Notes: generated by a model not told the origin, from the sequence alone. DNA of 64,000 nt from Rhizobium johnstonii 3841 (GCF_000009265.1 NC_008380.1:2423501-2487500), one strand, 5' to 3'. Shown: positions 23,659 to 33,868, numbered from the stretch's first letter. Program-made: numbers and translations.

Positions 23659-24499
23659 TATGAGCTCTTCCATCCGCATGAGCACGTCCACACGCGTCTA
23701 TCTCTACGTGTCGCTGAGCCTGATTGCCGCGATCGTGCTCGTGCCGCTGCTGACGACGGCGCTCGGCGGCTTCAAGACGCTGGGTGACCTGCGCACCAAT
23801 CCCTTCGGCCTGCCGACGGAGTGGCAATGGGCGAACTATACCGATATTCTCTTCGGTGAACGCTACTGGTTGCAGATCGGCAATTCGCTGGTGATCGCCT
23901 CGCTCACCGTCCTCCTGACGCTGATCGTCTCGTCGATGGCGGCTTTCGCCTTTGCCCATGTCCGGTTTTTCGGATCGTCGTTCCTGCTCAATTATTTCCT
24001 GCTCGGCCTGATGTTTCCGGCGGCGACCGCGATCCTGCCGCTCTTCATCCGCATCCGCGATCTCGGCCTGCTCGATACCTATTGGGGTGTGGTGCTGCCC
24101 CAGGTGGCTTTCGGCCTTGGCATGAGCATCCTGCTGTTTCGAAACTATTTCCGCAACCTTCCGGAAGAATTGTTTCAGGCGGCCTTCGTCGACGGCTGCG
24201 GTTATCTCCGCTTCTTCTGGCATATCTCGTTGCCGCTTTCCCGCCCGATCGTCGCCACTGTCAGCATCATTTCCTTCGTCGGCAGCTGGAACAGCTACAT
24301 CCTGCCGCTGATCATGTTGAACTCGGAATCGAAATATCCCTGGCCGCTCGGCATCATGGTCTATCGCGGTGAGTACGGCACGGAGTGGCAGCTGGTGCTG
24401 GCCTTCATCACGCTGACCATCCTTCCCACCATCATCGTCTTTTTCGTCGCCCAGAGACACATCATCGCCGGTCTGACCGCCGGCGCCGTGAAGTCCTGA
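23651..24499 (+). CDS. CUT1 sugar ABC transporter permease 2
   Basis: 282 aa, six helices, the MalG-like subunit. The EAA loop is [29 protein letters not shown], here with F in place of the second A-rich residue pair but otherwise standard. The protein ends in the family pattern [14 protein letters not shown]. The start overlaps the upstream permease gene; the ATPase gene follows after 23 bp. It is of normal size, in contrast to the enlarged permease 2 of the importer at 45477. Confidence 0.92.
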   Translation: MTDMSSSIRMSTSTRVYLYVSLSLIAAIVLVPLLTTALGGFKTLGDLRTNPFGLPTEWQWANYTDILFGERYWLQIGNSLVIASLTVLLTLIVSSMAAFAFAHVRFFGSSFLLNYFLLGLMFPAATAILPLFIRIRDLGLLDTYWGVVLPQVAFGLGMSILLFRNYFRNLPEELFQAAFVDGCGYLRFFWHISLPLSRPIVATVSIISFVGSWNSYILPLIMLNSESKYPWPLGIMVYRGEYGTEWQLVLAFITLTILPTIIVFFVAQRHIIAGLTAGAVKS

Positions 24500-24522
24500 G
24501 CCCGAACCGTTGGAGTGCAATC

Positions 24523-25596
24523 ATGGCATCCGTTGAACTCACCGATATCAGCAAGACCTATGGCGCCGTCGACGTCATCCACGGCATTTCGCTTCATATT
24601 GAGGATGGGGAATTTGTCGCGCTCGTCGGCCCGTCCGGTTGCGGAAAATCAACGCTGCTGCGGATGATCGCCGGCCTCGAAGAGATTACCGATGGCGAGA
24701 TCGCCATCGGCGGCAAGGTCGTCAACGCCATGACGCCGCGCGAACGCAACATCGCCATGGTCTTCCAATCCTACGCGCTCTATCCGCACATGACTGTCGC
24801 TGAAAACATGGGCTTCAATCTGAAGCTCGCCGGCGTTGCCAAACCCCAGATCGAGGCCCGGGTGGCCGAGGCCGCCCGCATGCTGGATCTCGCCGAGCTC
24901 CTCGACCGTAAGCCGGCCCAGCTTTCCGGCGGCCAGCGCCAGCGCGTCGCCATGGGCCGCGCCGTCGTGCGCAATCCCGCCGTCTTCCTGTTCGACGAGC
25001 CGCTCTCCAACCTCGATGCCAAGCTGCGCGTGCAGATGCGCTCGGAAATCAAGACGCTGCACCAGAAGGTCAGGACGACCTCGATCTATGTCACCCACGA
25101 CCAGATCGAAGCGATGACGCTTGCCGATCGTATCGTCGTGCTCAATCAGGGCAGGGTGGAGCAAGAGGGCACGCCGCTCGAACTCTACAGGAAGCCCGCC
25201 AATCTCTTCGTCGCCGCCTTCATCGGATCGCCGGCGATGAACATGCTCGAAGGCACGGTCGACGGCGAAAACGGTGAGCCCGCCGCTCGCCTCGGCGACG
25301 GCACGGCGATCCGCATCGCTCCCGACCGCAAGGTCAAGGCCGGCCAGGCCGTCACCATCGGCCTGCGCCCCGAACATCTCATTCCAGGCGTCGCCGCCGG
25401 CACGCCGCTTGCCGGCCGGACGATGCTGGTGGAACCGACAGGCGCCCAGACCCATGTCGTCTTCGACCTTGCCGGACAGCAGGTGACCGCCATCGTCGAT
25501 GGCGAATACCCCGCCCGCTACGGCGCCGTCTTCGAGGCAAGTATTACGAGTGATCAGGTGCACGTCTTCGACCGCGGTACTGGTGTGGCGCTGTAG
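24523..25596 (+). CDS. CUT1 sugar ABC transporter ATPase (MsmK/UgpC type)
   Basis: 357 aa from ATG 24523. Walker [10 protein letters not shown] at residues 36-44, signature LSGGQRQRV near 134, Walker [14 protein letters not shown], then the switch histidine in VTHDQ. The C-terminal OB-like domain (from about 235) is that of MsmK/UgpC, with GLRPEHL. It powers the importer encoded just upstream and is the last gene of the operon. Such ATPases are sometimes shared between importers, so it could also serve others. Confidence 0.93.
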   Translation: MASVELTDISKTYGAVDVIHGISLHIEDGEFVALVGPSGCGKSTLLRMIAGLEEITDGEIAIGGKVVNAMTPRERNIAMVFQSYALYPHMTVAENMGFNLKLAGVAKPQIEARVAEAARMLDLAELLDRKPAQLSGGQRQRVAMGRAVVRNPAVFLFDEPLSNLDAKLRVQMRSEIKTLHQKVRTTSIYVTHDQIEAMTLADRIVVLNQGRVEQEGTPLELYRKPANLFVAAFIGSPAMNMLEGTVDGENGEPAARLGDGTAIRIAPDRKVKAGQAVTIGLRPEHLIPGVAAGTPLAGRTMLVEPTGAQTHVVFDLAGQQVTAIVDGEYPARYGAVFEASITSDQVHVFDRGTGVAL

Positions 25597-25639
25597 ACGG
25601 GGCGGTTTGTCCCACGGCTGTCCGATTCGCGGCGACGAG

Positions 25640-25690
25640 CGGGAACCGGGGAGGGTGCGGCATATCCTCTTCTCCCTGAGGAGAGAAGAG
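25640..25690. repeat. Diverged partial copy of the intergenic repeat, with a hairpin
   Basis: The segment beginning GCGGGAACCGGGGAGGGTG aligns with the middle of copy B (GTGGGAACGGAGAGGTCGCG) and shares GCGGCATATCC. It ends in the stem CTCTTCTC (25667-25674) paired with GAGAAGAG (25683-25690), which may act as the terminator of the sugar operon. Only about half an element is left. Confidence 0.6.
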
Positions 25691-25768
25691 GGAGTCGAGA
25701 GATCGCGCGATGCCCGTTTGCGCGCAAGCCGAGTTAGAAGGACGGGCGAGACACATGGCTCCAGCTAA

Positions 25769-25897
25769 TCAATGCTGTGATTTGTCTTGCCATTTCGCGA
25801 GCCGTTCTCGGCGCGTTTTCGAAAATTGAACAATATCGAATATAAAACTGTCTTCTTCCGGAAAGTCTTTCTTGATCTGCTCGATTTCCTTGCCGTC
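25769..25897 (-). pseudogene. 3'-terminal fragment of an unknown gene
   Basis: Reading minus to the stop at 25769-25771, the frame ends with DGKEIEQIKKDFPEEDSF and then IFDIVQFSKTRRERLAKWQDK, a helix-rich, charged, protein-like sequence with AT-richer codon use. Its 5' part is missing: the sequence beyond about 25900 has no homology, and 70 bp later an IS66 fragment begins. I take it as the tail of a host gene cut by a transposition event. No family is recognised, and chance is not excluded. Confidence 0.3.
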
Positions 25898-25967
25898 GCG
25901 GATGCGCCCGGATCGCCGCTGTCGCCCGTGCCTGTGCGGTTCCGGCATGATCTTTCCATCGAACCGT

Positions 25968-26267
25968 GTGCTGGTGTCCAAATACGCCGATCATCTGCCG
26001 CTTTACCGGCAGGCCCAAATCATGAGCCGCCAAGGTATCGATCTCGACCGCTCAACACTCGCCGACTGGGTCGGTGGTGCAGCATTCGAACTGCGCCCCG
26101 TCTTCGATGCGCTGATTGCCGACCTGAAGCGCTCGACCAAGCTCTTCATGGACGAGACCCGTGCGCCAGTTCTTGATCCCGGCTCCCGCAAAACCAAAAC
26201 AGGATACTTCTGGGCGCTGGCTCGTGATGACCGACCGTGGGGCGGTGGTGTTCCACCTGGCGTCGCC
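25968..26267 (+). pseudogene. IS66 family transposase (TnpC) fragment
   Basis: The plus strand encodes VLVSKYADHLPLYRQAQIMSRQG, LDRSTLADWVGGAAFELRP, KLFMDETRAPVLDPG and TGYFWALARDDRPWGG, a clear internal piece of IS66-type TnpC including the first part of the DDE catalytic region (the MDET aspartate). About 100 of some 520 residues are present. Both ends are lost and no inverted repeats remain. It is not functional. Confidence 0.9.
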
Positions 26268-26474
26268 AGACAGAGACCCATTGGATGAAGGCGGAACTCA
26301 TCCCAAACCGCTTGGCTGAAATCTAACGACGGCTTCTGGCGCAGAGTTGCCTGCCATCAAATCGAAAGTCTACCCGACAACGTGCGAGTGGCACACCGCT
26401 TCGTTGCACTTCCTTCTAGCTTTGCATCAGAGCCATCTGAGTACATGATGAGGCCGTCAAGATAGGGGCGATTC

Positions 26475-27026
26475 ATGAAGTGCATCTCTGAACTTTTGAT
26501 GGGATTGGCGGGAGCGACGTTGGTCGTTATTAGCGCAGTTCACCCGGCGGAAGCTAACAGTGACAATGGCGAAGACCCATCTTGTGAAATCGTCAACTTT
26601 GCATACGCGGCAACCATGAACGCTACCCGGTCGAGCGTGACGGCTTATGCCGAGCAGGACGATGGATCTTTAGTGTTTATTGCCGATTTGCGAACCCAGT
26701 TAGGTACTAATTATCTGAAAGATTCAACGCGAAAGCAATGGATCCGTTACCCACAGACAAAGTGGGTTCCAGCGGACCGATTTGGTCCAAAAATAACTGA
26801 CTGTGTATTTAAGGGTGATGAAAGTCACCCGGATCTCGCAGCAAAGCACTATTCAGCTATCCGTCATGAGGCACCGCATGTCTCTAAAGTGGATTTTTGG
26901 ATTACGCATGACGATGGACGAATTGTAAAAATGCGAATTGGGCCGTGGGGGGTCAAGCTTAAGTCCGGACTAGGAGTAATTGAAATCCGGAAGTTCGATG
27001 ATGAGGCATTGACCCCTCCGCTTTGA
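26475..27026 (+). CDS. Secreted hypothetical protein (183 aa), AT-richer DNA
   Basis: ATG 26475, with AGGGGCG upstream. A signal peptide (MKCISELLMGLAGATLVVISAVHPAEA) is followed by a mature protein with two cysteines (PSCEIVN and TDCVFKG), several strands (SVTAYAEQDDGSLVFIADLR), and a C-terminal VKMRIGPWGVKLKSG. No family is recognised. Its codon use is less GC-rich than nearby catabolic genes, and it lies between IS66 and IS3 fragments, so it was probably brought by horizontal transfer. Promoter not identified. Confidence 0.6.
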   Translation: MKCISELLMGLAGATLVVISAVHPAEANSDNGEDPSCEIVNFAYAATMNATRSSVTAYAEQDDGSLVFIADLRTQLGTNYLKDSTRKQWIRYPQTKWVPADRFGPKITDCVFKGDESHPDLAAKHYSAIRHEAPHVSKVDFWITHDDGRIVKMRIGPWGVKLKSGLGVIEIRKFDDEALTPPL

Positions 27027-27044
27027 TCCGCAGCCGCAACAGAG

Positions 27045-27149
27045 TTGCGCTTCCATTCGAACGGTATGTCCGATGCTTTTGTCGAAATCCTGAAGCGGAA
27101 TTACACGCGAATATCAGTTCCACAGGACGCTGAAACAGCGCTCCAATCG
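27045..27149 (+). pseudogene. IS3 family transposase (OrfB) fragment
   Basis: The short reading SNGMSDAFVEILKRNYTRIS, followed by VPQDAETAL, corresponds to the 3' part of IS3-family OrfB (family pattern 'SNG-sEAFVKTLKRDYv-v-pLPDAETvL'). The catalytic glutamate region itself is only partly kept, and the frame then runs out of homology. It is a remnant of about 35 codons. Confidence 0.8.
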
Positions 27150-27511
27150 CGCCGACGTCCAGTTTCCGTGAAAACCTTAAACCGCTGCGCCGGCACGTCT
27201 GAACTGGTGCTATGTGTAAATCATGTAATCGTCATATGTCGAAGCCCCGTTCGGCAACAACATCAACAATCACACGCTGATCCGGAAGGTGGGGCCATAA
27301 CACCGCTTACAGTGCGGAAGTTGATCGTTCATCAAAATGATCACTATTCATCTGCGGCCTTTATTGTGCTGTCGCTTCCGGAATTTCGATCAAAAGACCG
27401 AAACGGACGGATGAGCGGCTAAGCCATTTGGTTTCTCAACGATATCCGCCGCCACCGGACGTTGCCAATGCCACAAGTTGCACTATTGTCTGTCCGGCAC
27501 GCAAAAACCTG
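27150..27511. other. Intergenic stretch after the IS3 remnant
   Basis: About 360 bp with no supported gene. The frame that starts at 27045 continues to 27422 but shows no homology past the IS3 remnant. Downstream, a loose inverted repeat, TGATC-N12-GATCA, is near 27325. The hydrolase promoter is probably near the right end. Confidence 0.4.
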
Positions 27512-28279
27512 ATGGTGATTATGCCGGTAGTAACTCGACATCTCATTGACCGGGGTGACGGAGCCACGGTCGAGCTTTTTCAAGCTCAAGCCGCAAGCGA
27601 AACGCCCGCAGGAGCAATCCTATTTGTCCACGGCAATCAGGGCGGCCGTCTGCTTGGAGGGATAGAGGCGGTCGACAGCGGCGCGTTGCTTCGCTTTTGT
27701 TCTGGTCTGAATATCACTGCTGCGGCAGTCTCGCAGCCCGGTTTTGGGGCGTCAGATGGCCCTCCGGATTTCTGCGGTCCCAAAACCCAGCAAGCGATCA
27801 TAGCTGCTCTCGCTTTCTTGCGGGGCCAGCCTTCCGTCGATCCTGACCGAATTGTTCTTTATGGAAACAGTCGTGGTGCCGTTGCATCGGCCATGGTCGC
27901 CACCCAGGTTTCTGATCTGCGAGCAGTCATTCTATCCAGCGGCGTCTACGATCTTGAAGTTGCTTATCACGAGAGTTCAGACGGTTTGCGCTGGGCTATC
28001 GAGAAAGAGGCGGGCCTGTCGCGAGAGGCCTTTCTGGCTCGCTCTGCATTGCATTATGCGCCCGAAGTTCGGTCTGAGACGCTGTTGCTGCATGGAAAGC
28101 ATGACGACCGTGCTCCGGTTGCCCAAGCCGAACGCTTCTCAAAAGCTCTGTCCAATGCCGGAGTCCTGGCGACGCTTCACCTCTTTGAGTGTGGACATCA
28201 AATTCCAAGGAACCACATGCAGGGAGCTCTCAGGCCCTTCCTGCAAAGGGTGTTCAATCCCGTCGTGACGTACCACTAA
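27512..28279 (+). CDS. Alpha/beta hydrolase (S9/dienelactone-hydrolase-like)
   Basis: About 255 aa from ATG 27512; the true start could be 27521 or 27428, since no strong ribosome site marks it. The motif HGNQGG (near residue 41) is the oxyanion loop, LYGNSRGAV holds the nucleophile serine, HDDRAP the acid, and ECGHQIP the histidine, so the triad is complete. The fold is close to dienelactone hydrolase and prolyl oligopeptidase C-terminal domains, without a propeller or lid. Substrate unknown. Single gene. Confidence 0.8.
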   Translation: MVIMPVVTRHLIDRGDGATVELFQAQAASETPAGAILFVHGNQGGRLLGGIEAVDSGALLRFCSGLNITAAAVSQPGFGASDGPPDFCGPKTQQAIIAALAFLRGQPSVDPDRIVLYGNSRGAVASAMVATQVSDLRAVILSSGVYDLEVAYHESSDGLRWAIEKEAGLSREAFLARSALHYAPEVRSETLLLHGKHDDRAPVAQAERFSKALSNAGVLATLHLFECGHQIPRNHMQGALRPFLQRVFNPVVTYH

Positions 28280-28367
28280 GGCAGCACGACAGCTTCGGGG
28301 CAGCGGGAAAGTGACGAAAACCTAAAAGAGATTAAGCCCAAACCCGCCTCTTGAAGGAGGAGAAAAA

Positions 28368-28868
28368 ATGAAACGCATCGAGATGGAGGTGAGCGGCGGC
28401 TGCCAGTGCGGTGCCGTGCGCTACCACGCAACCGCTATGCTTGACAATTCGCATCTCTGCCATTGTCGCATGTGCCAGAAAGCCTCGGGCAACATCTTCG
28501 CGGCGCTCGTCGCCGCGCCCGATGATGCGCTCAGCTGGACACGCGGCAAGCCGAGCGTCTGGAAGAGCTCGGAGCTTGTCGAGCGCGGCTTCTGCGCCAA
28601 TTGCGGCACGCCATTGTTCTTCCACCACCTCGAAAACGGTCGCACCAACCTGATGATCGGTTCGCTTGACGATCCGCACGCCTTCTCGCCGCTTGCCAAT
28701 ACCTGCACCGAGAACATGGTGGCATGGTTCGATACGATCACGGGCATAGAAAATACCGGTGCGACCGAAGACAACGGCGCCGACTGGGCGGCGGCGATCA
28801 AGGAGAGCAACAACCAGCACCCCGATCACGATACCGCCTCATGGGCGGTGAGGGGGCGTGATGGCTGA
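28368..28868 (+). CDS. GFA family protein (CENP-V/GFA zinc domain)
   Basis: 166 aa behind GAAGGAGGAG. The zinc site pattern is complete: C12 and C14 (GGCQCGAVRY), C31, C33 and C36 (LCHCRMCQKASG), and the CANCGTP pair near 76-79. The family was named for glutathione-dependent formaldehyde activation, though most members have other or unknown roles. The C-terminal third is longer than the family norm and ends in a polar tail (HDTASWAVRGRDG). Single gene; a second, shorter GFA protein is encoded at 61455. Confidence 0.9.
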   Translation: MKRIEMEVSGGCQCGAVRYHATAMLDNSHLCHCRMCQKASGNIFAALVAAPDDALSWTRGKPSVWKSSELVERGFCANCGTPLFFHHLENGRTNLMIGSLDDPHAFSPLANTCTENMVAWFDTITGIENTGATEDNGADWAAAIKESNNQHPDHDTASWAVRGRDG

Positions 28869-29001
28869 GTCCTATCCGGTGCTGCGCTGTCCGAGGCCAT
28901 GGCGTGTGGGCAGTGGCGAGGGCTTTGCTCTGCGACCGGGATCGTTGCACATCGATGCTACCGACCACCGCTAGGCGGGCGATAGCATCGGTTGACGAGG
29001 G

Positions 29002-29772
29002 CTACTTTGCTCCTGCGGCCGCTTCTATGACCGCAGCCACTTCCTTGGCGTGCGAGGCCAGCGAGGCGTGGCTACCCTCGACCGTCGTCACCTTGGCCTT
29101 CATCCGTTCGGCTAAGAAAGCCTGGGCGTGGGGATCAAGGACGAGGTCCTTGGAGCTCAGGACGTACCAGCTTGGCTTGTCGTGCCATGCCGCGACCTCA
29201 GCAGGCGCATCGAAGGCGGTGTGGTTGATCGGCATCTGGTGCGCCGCCAGATGTTCACCGATCTTCTTGGGCAGGTCGCCCGCCACTGCACTGGGGAATA
29301 CTGCAGGATCGATGGTCAAGTAACCCTTTGCGTCGGGCCGAATGGCCGCCGCTCCGGGGGTTGCCGGACCGCTGGCTGCCAATGCTGTGATGGTTTCACC
29401 TTTCTCGGGCGCAAAGGCCGAGACATAGACGAGTGATGCCACCTTGGCGTTGTCACCCGCCTCGCCGATCACCACGCCACCCCAGGAATGGCCCACCAGG
29501 ACAACCGGGCCATTTTGCGCATCCAGCACCGCATTGGTGGCAGCGACGTCGTCAGCAAGCGAGGTCAATGGGTTCTTTACCGCAGTCACCTTGTAGCCCT
29601 TGGCGGTCAGGATTGCAGCGACGCCGTCCCAACTGGTTTCGTCGACGAAGGCGCCGTGAACAAGAACGATATTCTTGATTGTTTGATCCGGGAGAGCCGG
29701 CTGGGCCCCTGCGGGTGCAGCACCAAGCATGGCGGTCGTTAACATTAGGGCGGACATAAGAAGAGATTTCAT
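29002..29772 (-). CDS. Secreted alpha/beta hydrolase (HNL/esterase-like)
   Basis: 256 aa. A signal peptide (MKSLLMSALMLTTAMLGAAPAGAQ) precedes IKNIVLVHGAFVDETSWDGVAAIL, the oxyanion region. The nucleophile lies in VGHSWGGVVIGEAG, the acid probably in SSKDLVLDP, and the histidine in GSHASLASHAKEV. The family includes plant-type hydroxynitrile lyases and many bacterial esterases of unknown substrate. It is divergent from the AraC-type gene at 29939 and a likely target of it. ATG 29770-29772 with GGAGCTCC upstream. Confidence 0.88.
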   Translation of the reverse strand: MKSLLMSALMLTTAMLGAAPAGAQPALPDQTIKNIVLVHGAFVDETSWDGVAAILTAKGYKVTAVKNPLTSLADDVAATNAVLDAQNGPVVLVGHSWGGVVIGEAGDNAKVASLVYVSAFAPEKGETITALAASGPATPGAAAIRPDAKGYLTIDPAVFPSAVAGDLPKKIGEHLAAHQMPINHTAFDAPAEVAAWHDKPSWYVLSSKDLVLDPHAQAFLAERMKAKVTTVEGSHASLASHAKEVAAVIEAAAGAK

Positions 29773-29938
29773 TTGGAGCTCCTACAGGGCACATCAGCGC
29801 GATTGCTTAATTCGGATAATCTGCAATGCTCTCGTCTACACGACGACAGGAGGACCATGATGGCCCTGCCTTCGCGGAAACACTTGAACTGCCAGATAAT
29901 TCCTCTTTGAAGACAAAACCAAACTAGGGCTTACCGAG

Positions 29939-30937
29939 ATGGATCACCATGACCCGAGCCCCGCAATGCATGCTCCGTCGTCCAAAAATGCGATGATGCT
30001 CGCCTCTCGGGTGGATCTGCTCTCCCAGATTTTGGCCATGGTCAGCCTGCATGGCGAAATCGTTTTTACAGTCGAGCTCAGCCAACCATGGGCGCTGCGC
30101 TTTCATCCAGGAGCGGCTTATTTCTTCATCGTGCTCGAAGGGGGCCTGACGGTTGTGAACGATCAGGGCCATGCCTTGCAGGTGGCAACTGGCGATCTGA
30201 TCATGCTGCCGCGAGGCCTTGGGCACGGCTTGAGCGATGGCGAGTGTGCAACTGAGGCTGACTTGGCAGCCCTGATGGCGGCGCAGGTTACCGCCGAAAA
30301 ACTCAATGTCTCCCACGGCGGAGGCGGCCAACAGACCAAGCTTATCGCCGGAGCCTTTCGGTTCGAAAGCGCTTCCGTGCCCTGGCTCGTATCGGCACTG
30401 CCGTCGGTCATTCACATTCCAAAAGCCAGCGGCGAGACCGCCGGATGGGCCGAGGGCCTTGGCTACTTCATGATGAAGGAAGCCCAGGAGGTGTATCCCG
30501 GCGCGTCCATCATGATTTCACGGCTGATCGACGTGCTGGTGATCAGTATCCTGCGTAGCTGGGTGCGGATCGAGCGGGGCGGCAATGTCGGCTGGCTTGG
30601 AGCGCTCGGGGATGCGCGCATCAGCCGCGCGCTCAAGGCCATCCACGACGAACCTTATCGGCGCTGGACCGTGCTCGATCTGGCTCGGGTGGCGGGCCTG
30701 TCCCGGTCCGGCTTCGCGGCGCGATTTACAGCATTGGTGAAAGAAGCGCCACTTTCCTACCACAGCCGCTGGCGGCTGACGCTCGCCTTGGGCTTGATGC
30801 GCCAGCCTGATGCCAAGGTTGGGTCGGTCGCCAGGCAAGTGGGCTATGATTCCGAAGCAGCCTTCAGCCGAGCCTTCAAGGCACAGTTTGGTTTTGCGCC
30901 CATGAATGCCAAATCGACAACTATTCAGGATCGATGA
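29939..30937 (+). CDS. AraC family regulator with N-terminal cupin domain
   Basis: 332 aa. Residues 15-200 form an AraC-type cupin (GAAYFFIVLEGGLTVVNDQGHALQVATGDLIMLPRG), the usual ligand-binding part of the cupin_6 group. The last 100 residues hold two helix-turn-helix motifs: WTVLDLARVAGLSRSGFAARFTALV and VGSVARQVGYDSEAAFSRAFKAQFG. It lies 166 bp from the divergent hydrolase gene, which it likely controls. Ligand unknown. The ATG at 29939 overlaps no other start; a ribosome site is weak (CTTACCGAG). Confidence 0.9.
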   Translation: MDHHDPSPAMHAPSSKNAMMLASRVDLLSQILAMVSLHGEIVFTVELSQPWALRFHPGAAYFFIVLEGGLTVVNDQGHALQVATGDLIMLPRGLGHGLSDGECATEADLAALMAAQVTAEKLNVSHGGGGQQTKLIAGAFRFESASVPWLVSALPSVIHIPKASGETAGWAEGLGYFMMKEAQEVYPGASIMISRLIDVLVISILRSWVRIERGGNVGWLGALGDARISRALKAIHDEPYRRWTVLDLARVAGLSRSGFAARFTALVKEAPLSYHSRWRLTLALGLMRQPDAKVGSVARQVGYDSEAAFSRAFKAQFGFAPMNAKSTTIQDR

Positions 30938-31120
30938 TGGTGTAGATCCGGCGCAATGCATACCAGATTATAGCGCGCGAATGTCCGACGTGGGGTCGAA
31001 TGCCGAATGCCGAATGGCAGCTTCTGCTGAATTCGCCCCGCTAACAGACGCGCCGCTTCCGGCCCGTAGCAGTCATCTATCCAAGCCGAGCCGATGTCCG
31101 TTGCTGGTGCGAACCGGACA

Positions 31121-31142
31121 GCCGCCGGGCCAACCCGGCGGC
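31121..31142. terminator. GC hairpin after the dehydratase operon
   Basis: GCCGCCGGG (31121-31129) and CCCGGCGGC (31134-31142) pair perfectly around CCAA, 17 bases beyond the dehydratase stop. It is very stable. There is no T-run, so it ends transcripts with help or only protects the 3' end. Confidence 0.55.
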
Positions 31143-31158
31143 CTACTGCCGCGATATA

Positions 31159-32091
<933 letters not shown>

Positions 32092-32117
32092 CTATTCTTG
32101 ACGTGTTGAAAACCGGC

Positions 32118-33092
32118 TCACTCGCTTTCGAGCACTTGCAGAAGTGCGGCGATATAGCCGTAGCAGAAGGCAAATGCGGTGGCGGTTGGATCCTTGCCGC
32201 TGACGGTCGGTACATGGTCGGGCATTAGCATGTATTTGAAGCCCACCTCCTTGTAGATCCTGGCCGAGCGGACCATGTCCATGTCGCCTTCTTCAGGGAA
32301 GGTCTCCATGAAGGACAGCTTGCCGCCGCGAATGTTGCGGAAGTGAACATTGAAGATCTTGCCGCGGTGGCCGAACCAGCGGATGACATCGTCGATTTCC
32401 TTGCCGGGATTTTCCAGCATCTCGCCGATCGAACCCTGGCAGAAATTGAGGCCGTGATAGGGGTTTTCGCGCATCAGCACGAATTTCTTCAGGCCTTCCA
32501 CTGTACCGAGCACCCGTGTGACGCCGCGATAGCCCGGCGGGGTATAGGGATCGTGCGGATGGCAGGCGAGCCGGACGCGGTTGCTTGCAGCGACAGGAAC
32601 GACGCGTTCGAGGAAATAGTCGATCCGCTCCCAGTTTTCGTCCTCGGAAAGCACGCCGGCAAGGCCGGGCTCGGCTTGCTGATCCGTCTTGTCCCAGCGG
32701 AAGCTGGCATTCAGCGATCCGCCGCGTCCCGGTTCATCCGGCGTACGGGGAATGCCGATCAGATTGAGATTGTACTTCACCGCAGGAATGCCGGCGGCTG
32801 CGGCATTCTCGATCAGCTTGCAGACGGCGTCGATCTGTCTGTCGCGCTCGGGGCCGGCAAGCAGGATATCGGGATAGGAAGCCTTCTCGATCGGCTGCGA
32901 GGGCAGGGGCAACTGGATCATATCGAGGATCAGGCCGAAGCTTTCGACCTTGTCGCGATGCCGCTCGAGATCGGAGAGCGTCCAGCTGCTCGGCTTTCCC
33001 GGCGGGTCGGCGTTGATATGCTTCACACCCAGTTGCGCGAAGATACGATAATCGTCGTCATCCCGCGCTGCGACCTGTGTTCCCAGATACAT
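32118..33092 (-). CDS. uxuA: Mannonate dehydratase
   Basis: 324 aa. Matches UxuA, though shorter than the 390-residue enteric enzyme: LGVKHINADPPG, FNVHFRNIRGG, and FMETFPEEGDMDM carry the family metal ligands (a xylose-isomerase-like barrel using Mn or Mg). It dehydrates D-mannonate to 2-keto-3-deoxygluconate, a central step of glucuronate degradation. Its promoter contains a perfect palindrome, ATGTCATATGACAT (33117-33130), that resembles a site at the importer. Operon with the downstream dehydratase gene. The GntR gene lies just upstream on the same strand. ATG 33090-33092, with GAGACTCAAATG. Confidence 0.88.
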   Translation of the reverse strand: MYLGTQVAARDDDDYRIFAQLGVKHINADPPGKPSSWTLSDLERHRDKVESFGLILDMIQLPLPSQPIEKASYPDILLAGPERDRQIDAVCKLIENAAAAGIPAVKYNLNLIGIPRTPDEPGRGGSLNASFRWDKTDQQAEPGLAGVLSEDENWERIDYFLERVVPVAASNRVRLACHPHDPYTPPGYRGVTRVLGTVEGLKKFVLMRENPYHGLNFCQGSIGEMLENPGKEIDDVIRWFGHRGKIFNVHFRNIRGGKLSFMETFPEEGDMDMVRSARIYKEVGFKYMLMPDHVPTVSGKDPTATAFAFCYGYIAALLQVLESE

Positions 33093-33116
33093 TTGAGTCT
33101 CTTTCGAAATTACACA

Positions 33117-33130
33117 ATGTCATATGACAT
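33117..33130. promoter_or_regulatory. Candidate GntR operator at the mannonate dehydratase promoter
   Basis: ATGTCATATGACAT is a perfect 14-bp palindrome in the 65-bp gap between the regulator's stop and the dehydratase start. The TGTCATAT half also occurs, slightly changed, at 33942-33973. Confidence 0.65.
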
Positions 33131-33157
33131 AATATGAATTTTGAAGAGTGTCGAGCC

Positions 33158-33868
33158 CTATTGCTGCTCGGCGAGCATGCGGTAGCGGCGCTGGCTGGCC
33201 AGCATATGGGCGCGCATCGCCTGGCGGGCGCGTTCGGGATCCTGATCGGCGATTGCCGACAGGATTTCGACATGTTCGGCATAAACCTTCTGAAGATAGC
33301 TGCGGTCATTGGCTTCCGGCAGCGTCGGAAACTGGCCGCGCGGGATGGCTCTGGGGCCGAAATGGCGCAGCACATCGACATAGAACCGGTTGTTCGTCGC
33401 GGCGGCAATCGCCATGTGGAAGGCGTAATCCGCTTCTACGGTTTGCTGTCCGGTTTCGATCAGGTGCGCCATTCTGCGATTGGCCTCCCGGATTGCCGCC
33501 TCCTGCTCGGCGGTGCGGCGATAGGCGGCGATTGCCGCCGCTTCACCCTCGGCCGCCATACGAAACTCCAGCAATTCCAGGGTCTCCGGAATGCTTTTGA
33601 TTTCCACCGGCGTCAGCGACAAGACCGAATGCGCCTTCGGATCGGCGACAAAAACGCCTTTGCCCTGGATCGGCTTGACGAAGCCTGCAGACCTCAGATC
33701 GGCAATCGCCTCGCGCACCACGGTGCGGCTGACGCCGAATGTCGCTTCAAGCTGCGGCTCGGTCGGCAGTTGGTCGCCGACCCGTAGCTTCCCCGTCTCG
33801 ATCTGCGCCCGCAACTGATCGATGACCTGCTGCGCCAGTCTTTGCCGGCCACCGCCGAGTGTCGTCAT
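33158..33868 (-). CDS. GntR family regulator (FadR subgroup, FCD domain)
   Basis: 236 aa from ATG 33866-33868 behind GGGGGAA; the longer frame to 33919 is rejected. Residues 8-70 are the GntR winged helix (ATFGVSRTVVREAIADL, GKGVFV wing). From about 85 onward is the helical FCD ligand domain, with its metal-binding residues in DYAFHMAIAAATNN and EHVEILSAI. Relatives such as UxuR/ExuR respond to hexuronates. It lies between the mannonate dehydratase gene and the divergent ABC importer, and the two palindromes mark both promoters, so it likely represses both. Confidence 0.92.
   Translation of the reverse strand: MTTLGGGRQRLAQQVIDQLRAQIETGKLRVGDQLPTEPQLEATFGVSRTVVREAIADLRSAGFVKPIQGKGVFVADPKAHSVLSLTPVEIKSIPETLELLEFRMAAEGEAAAIAAYRRTAEQEAAIREANRRMAHLIETGQQTVEADYAFHMAIAAATNNRFYVDVLRHFGPRAIPRGQFPTLPEANDRSYLQKVYAEHVEILSAIADQDPERARQAMRAHMLASQRRYRMLAEQQ

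Noticed and set aside
23642..24520. 292-aa minus-strand open frame
   Set aside because: Antisense to permease 2; the product is a charged, low-complexity sequence without domains.
28861..28974. 37-codon frame overlapping the end of the GFA gene
   Set aside because: No ribosome site and no recognisable product; probably chance.
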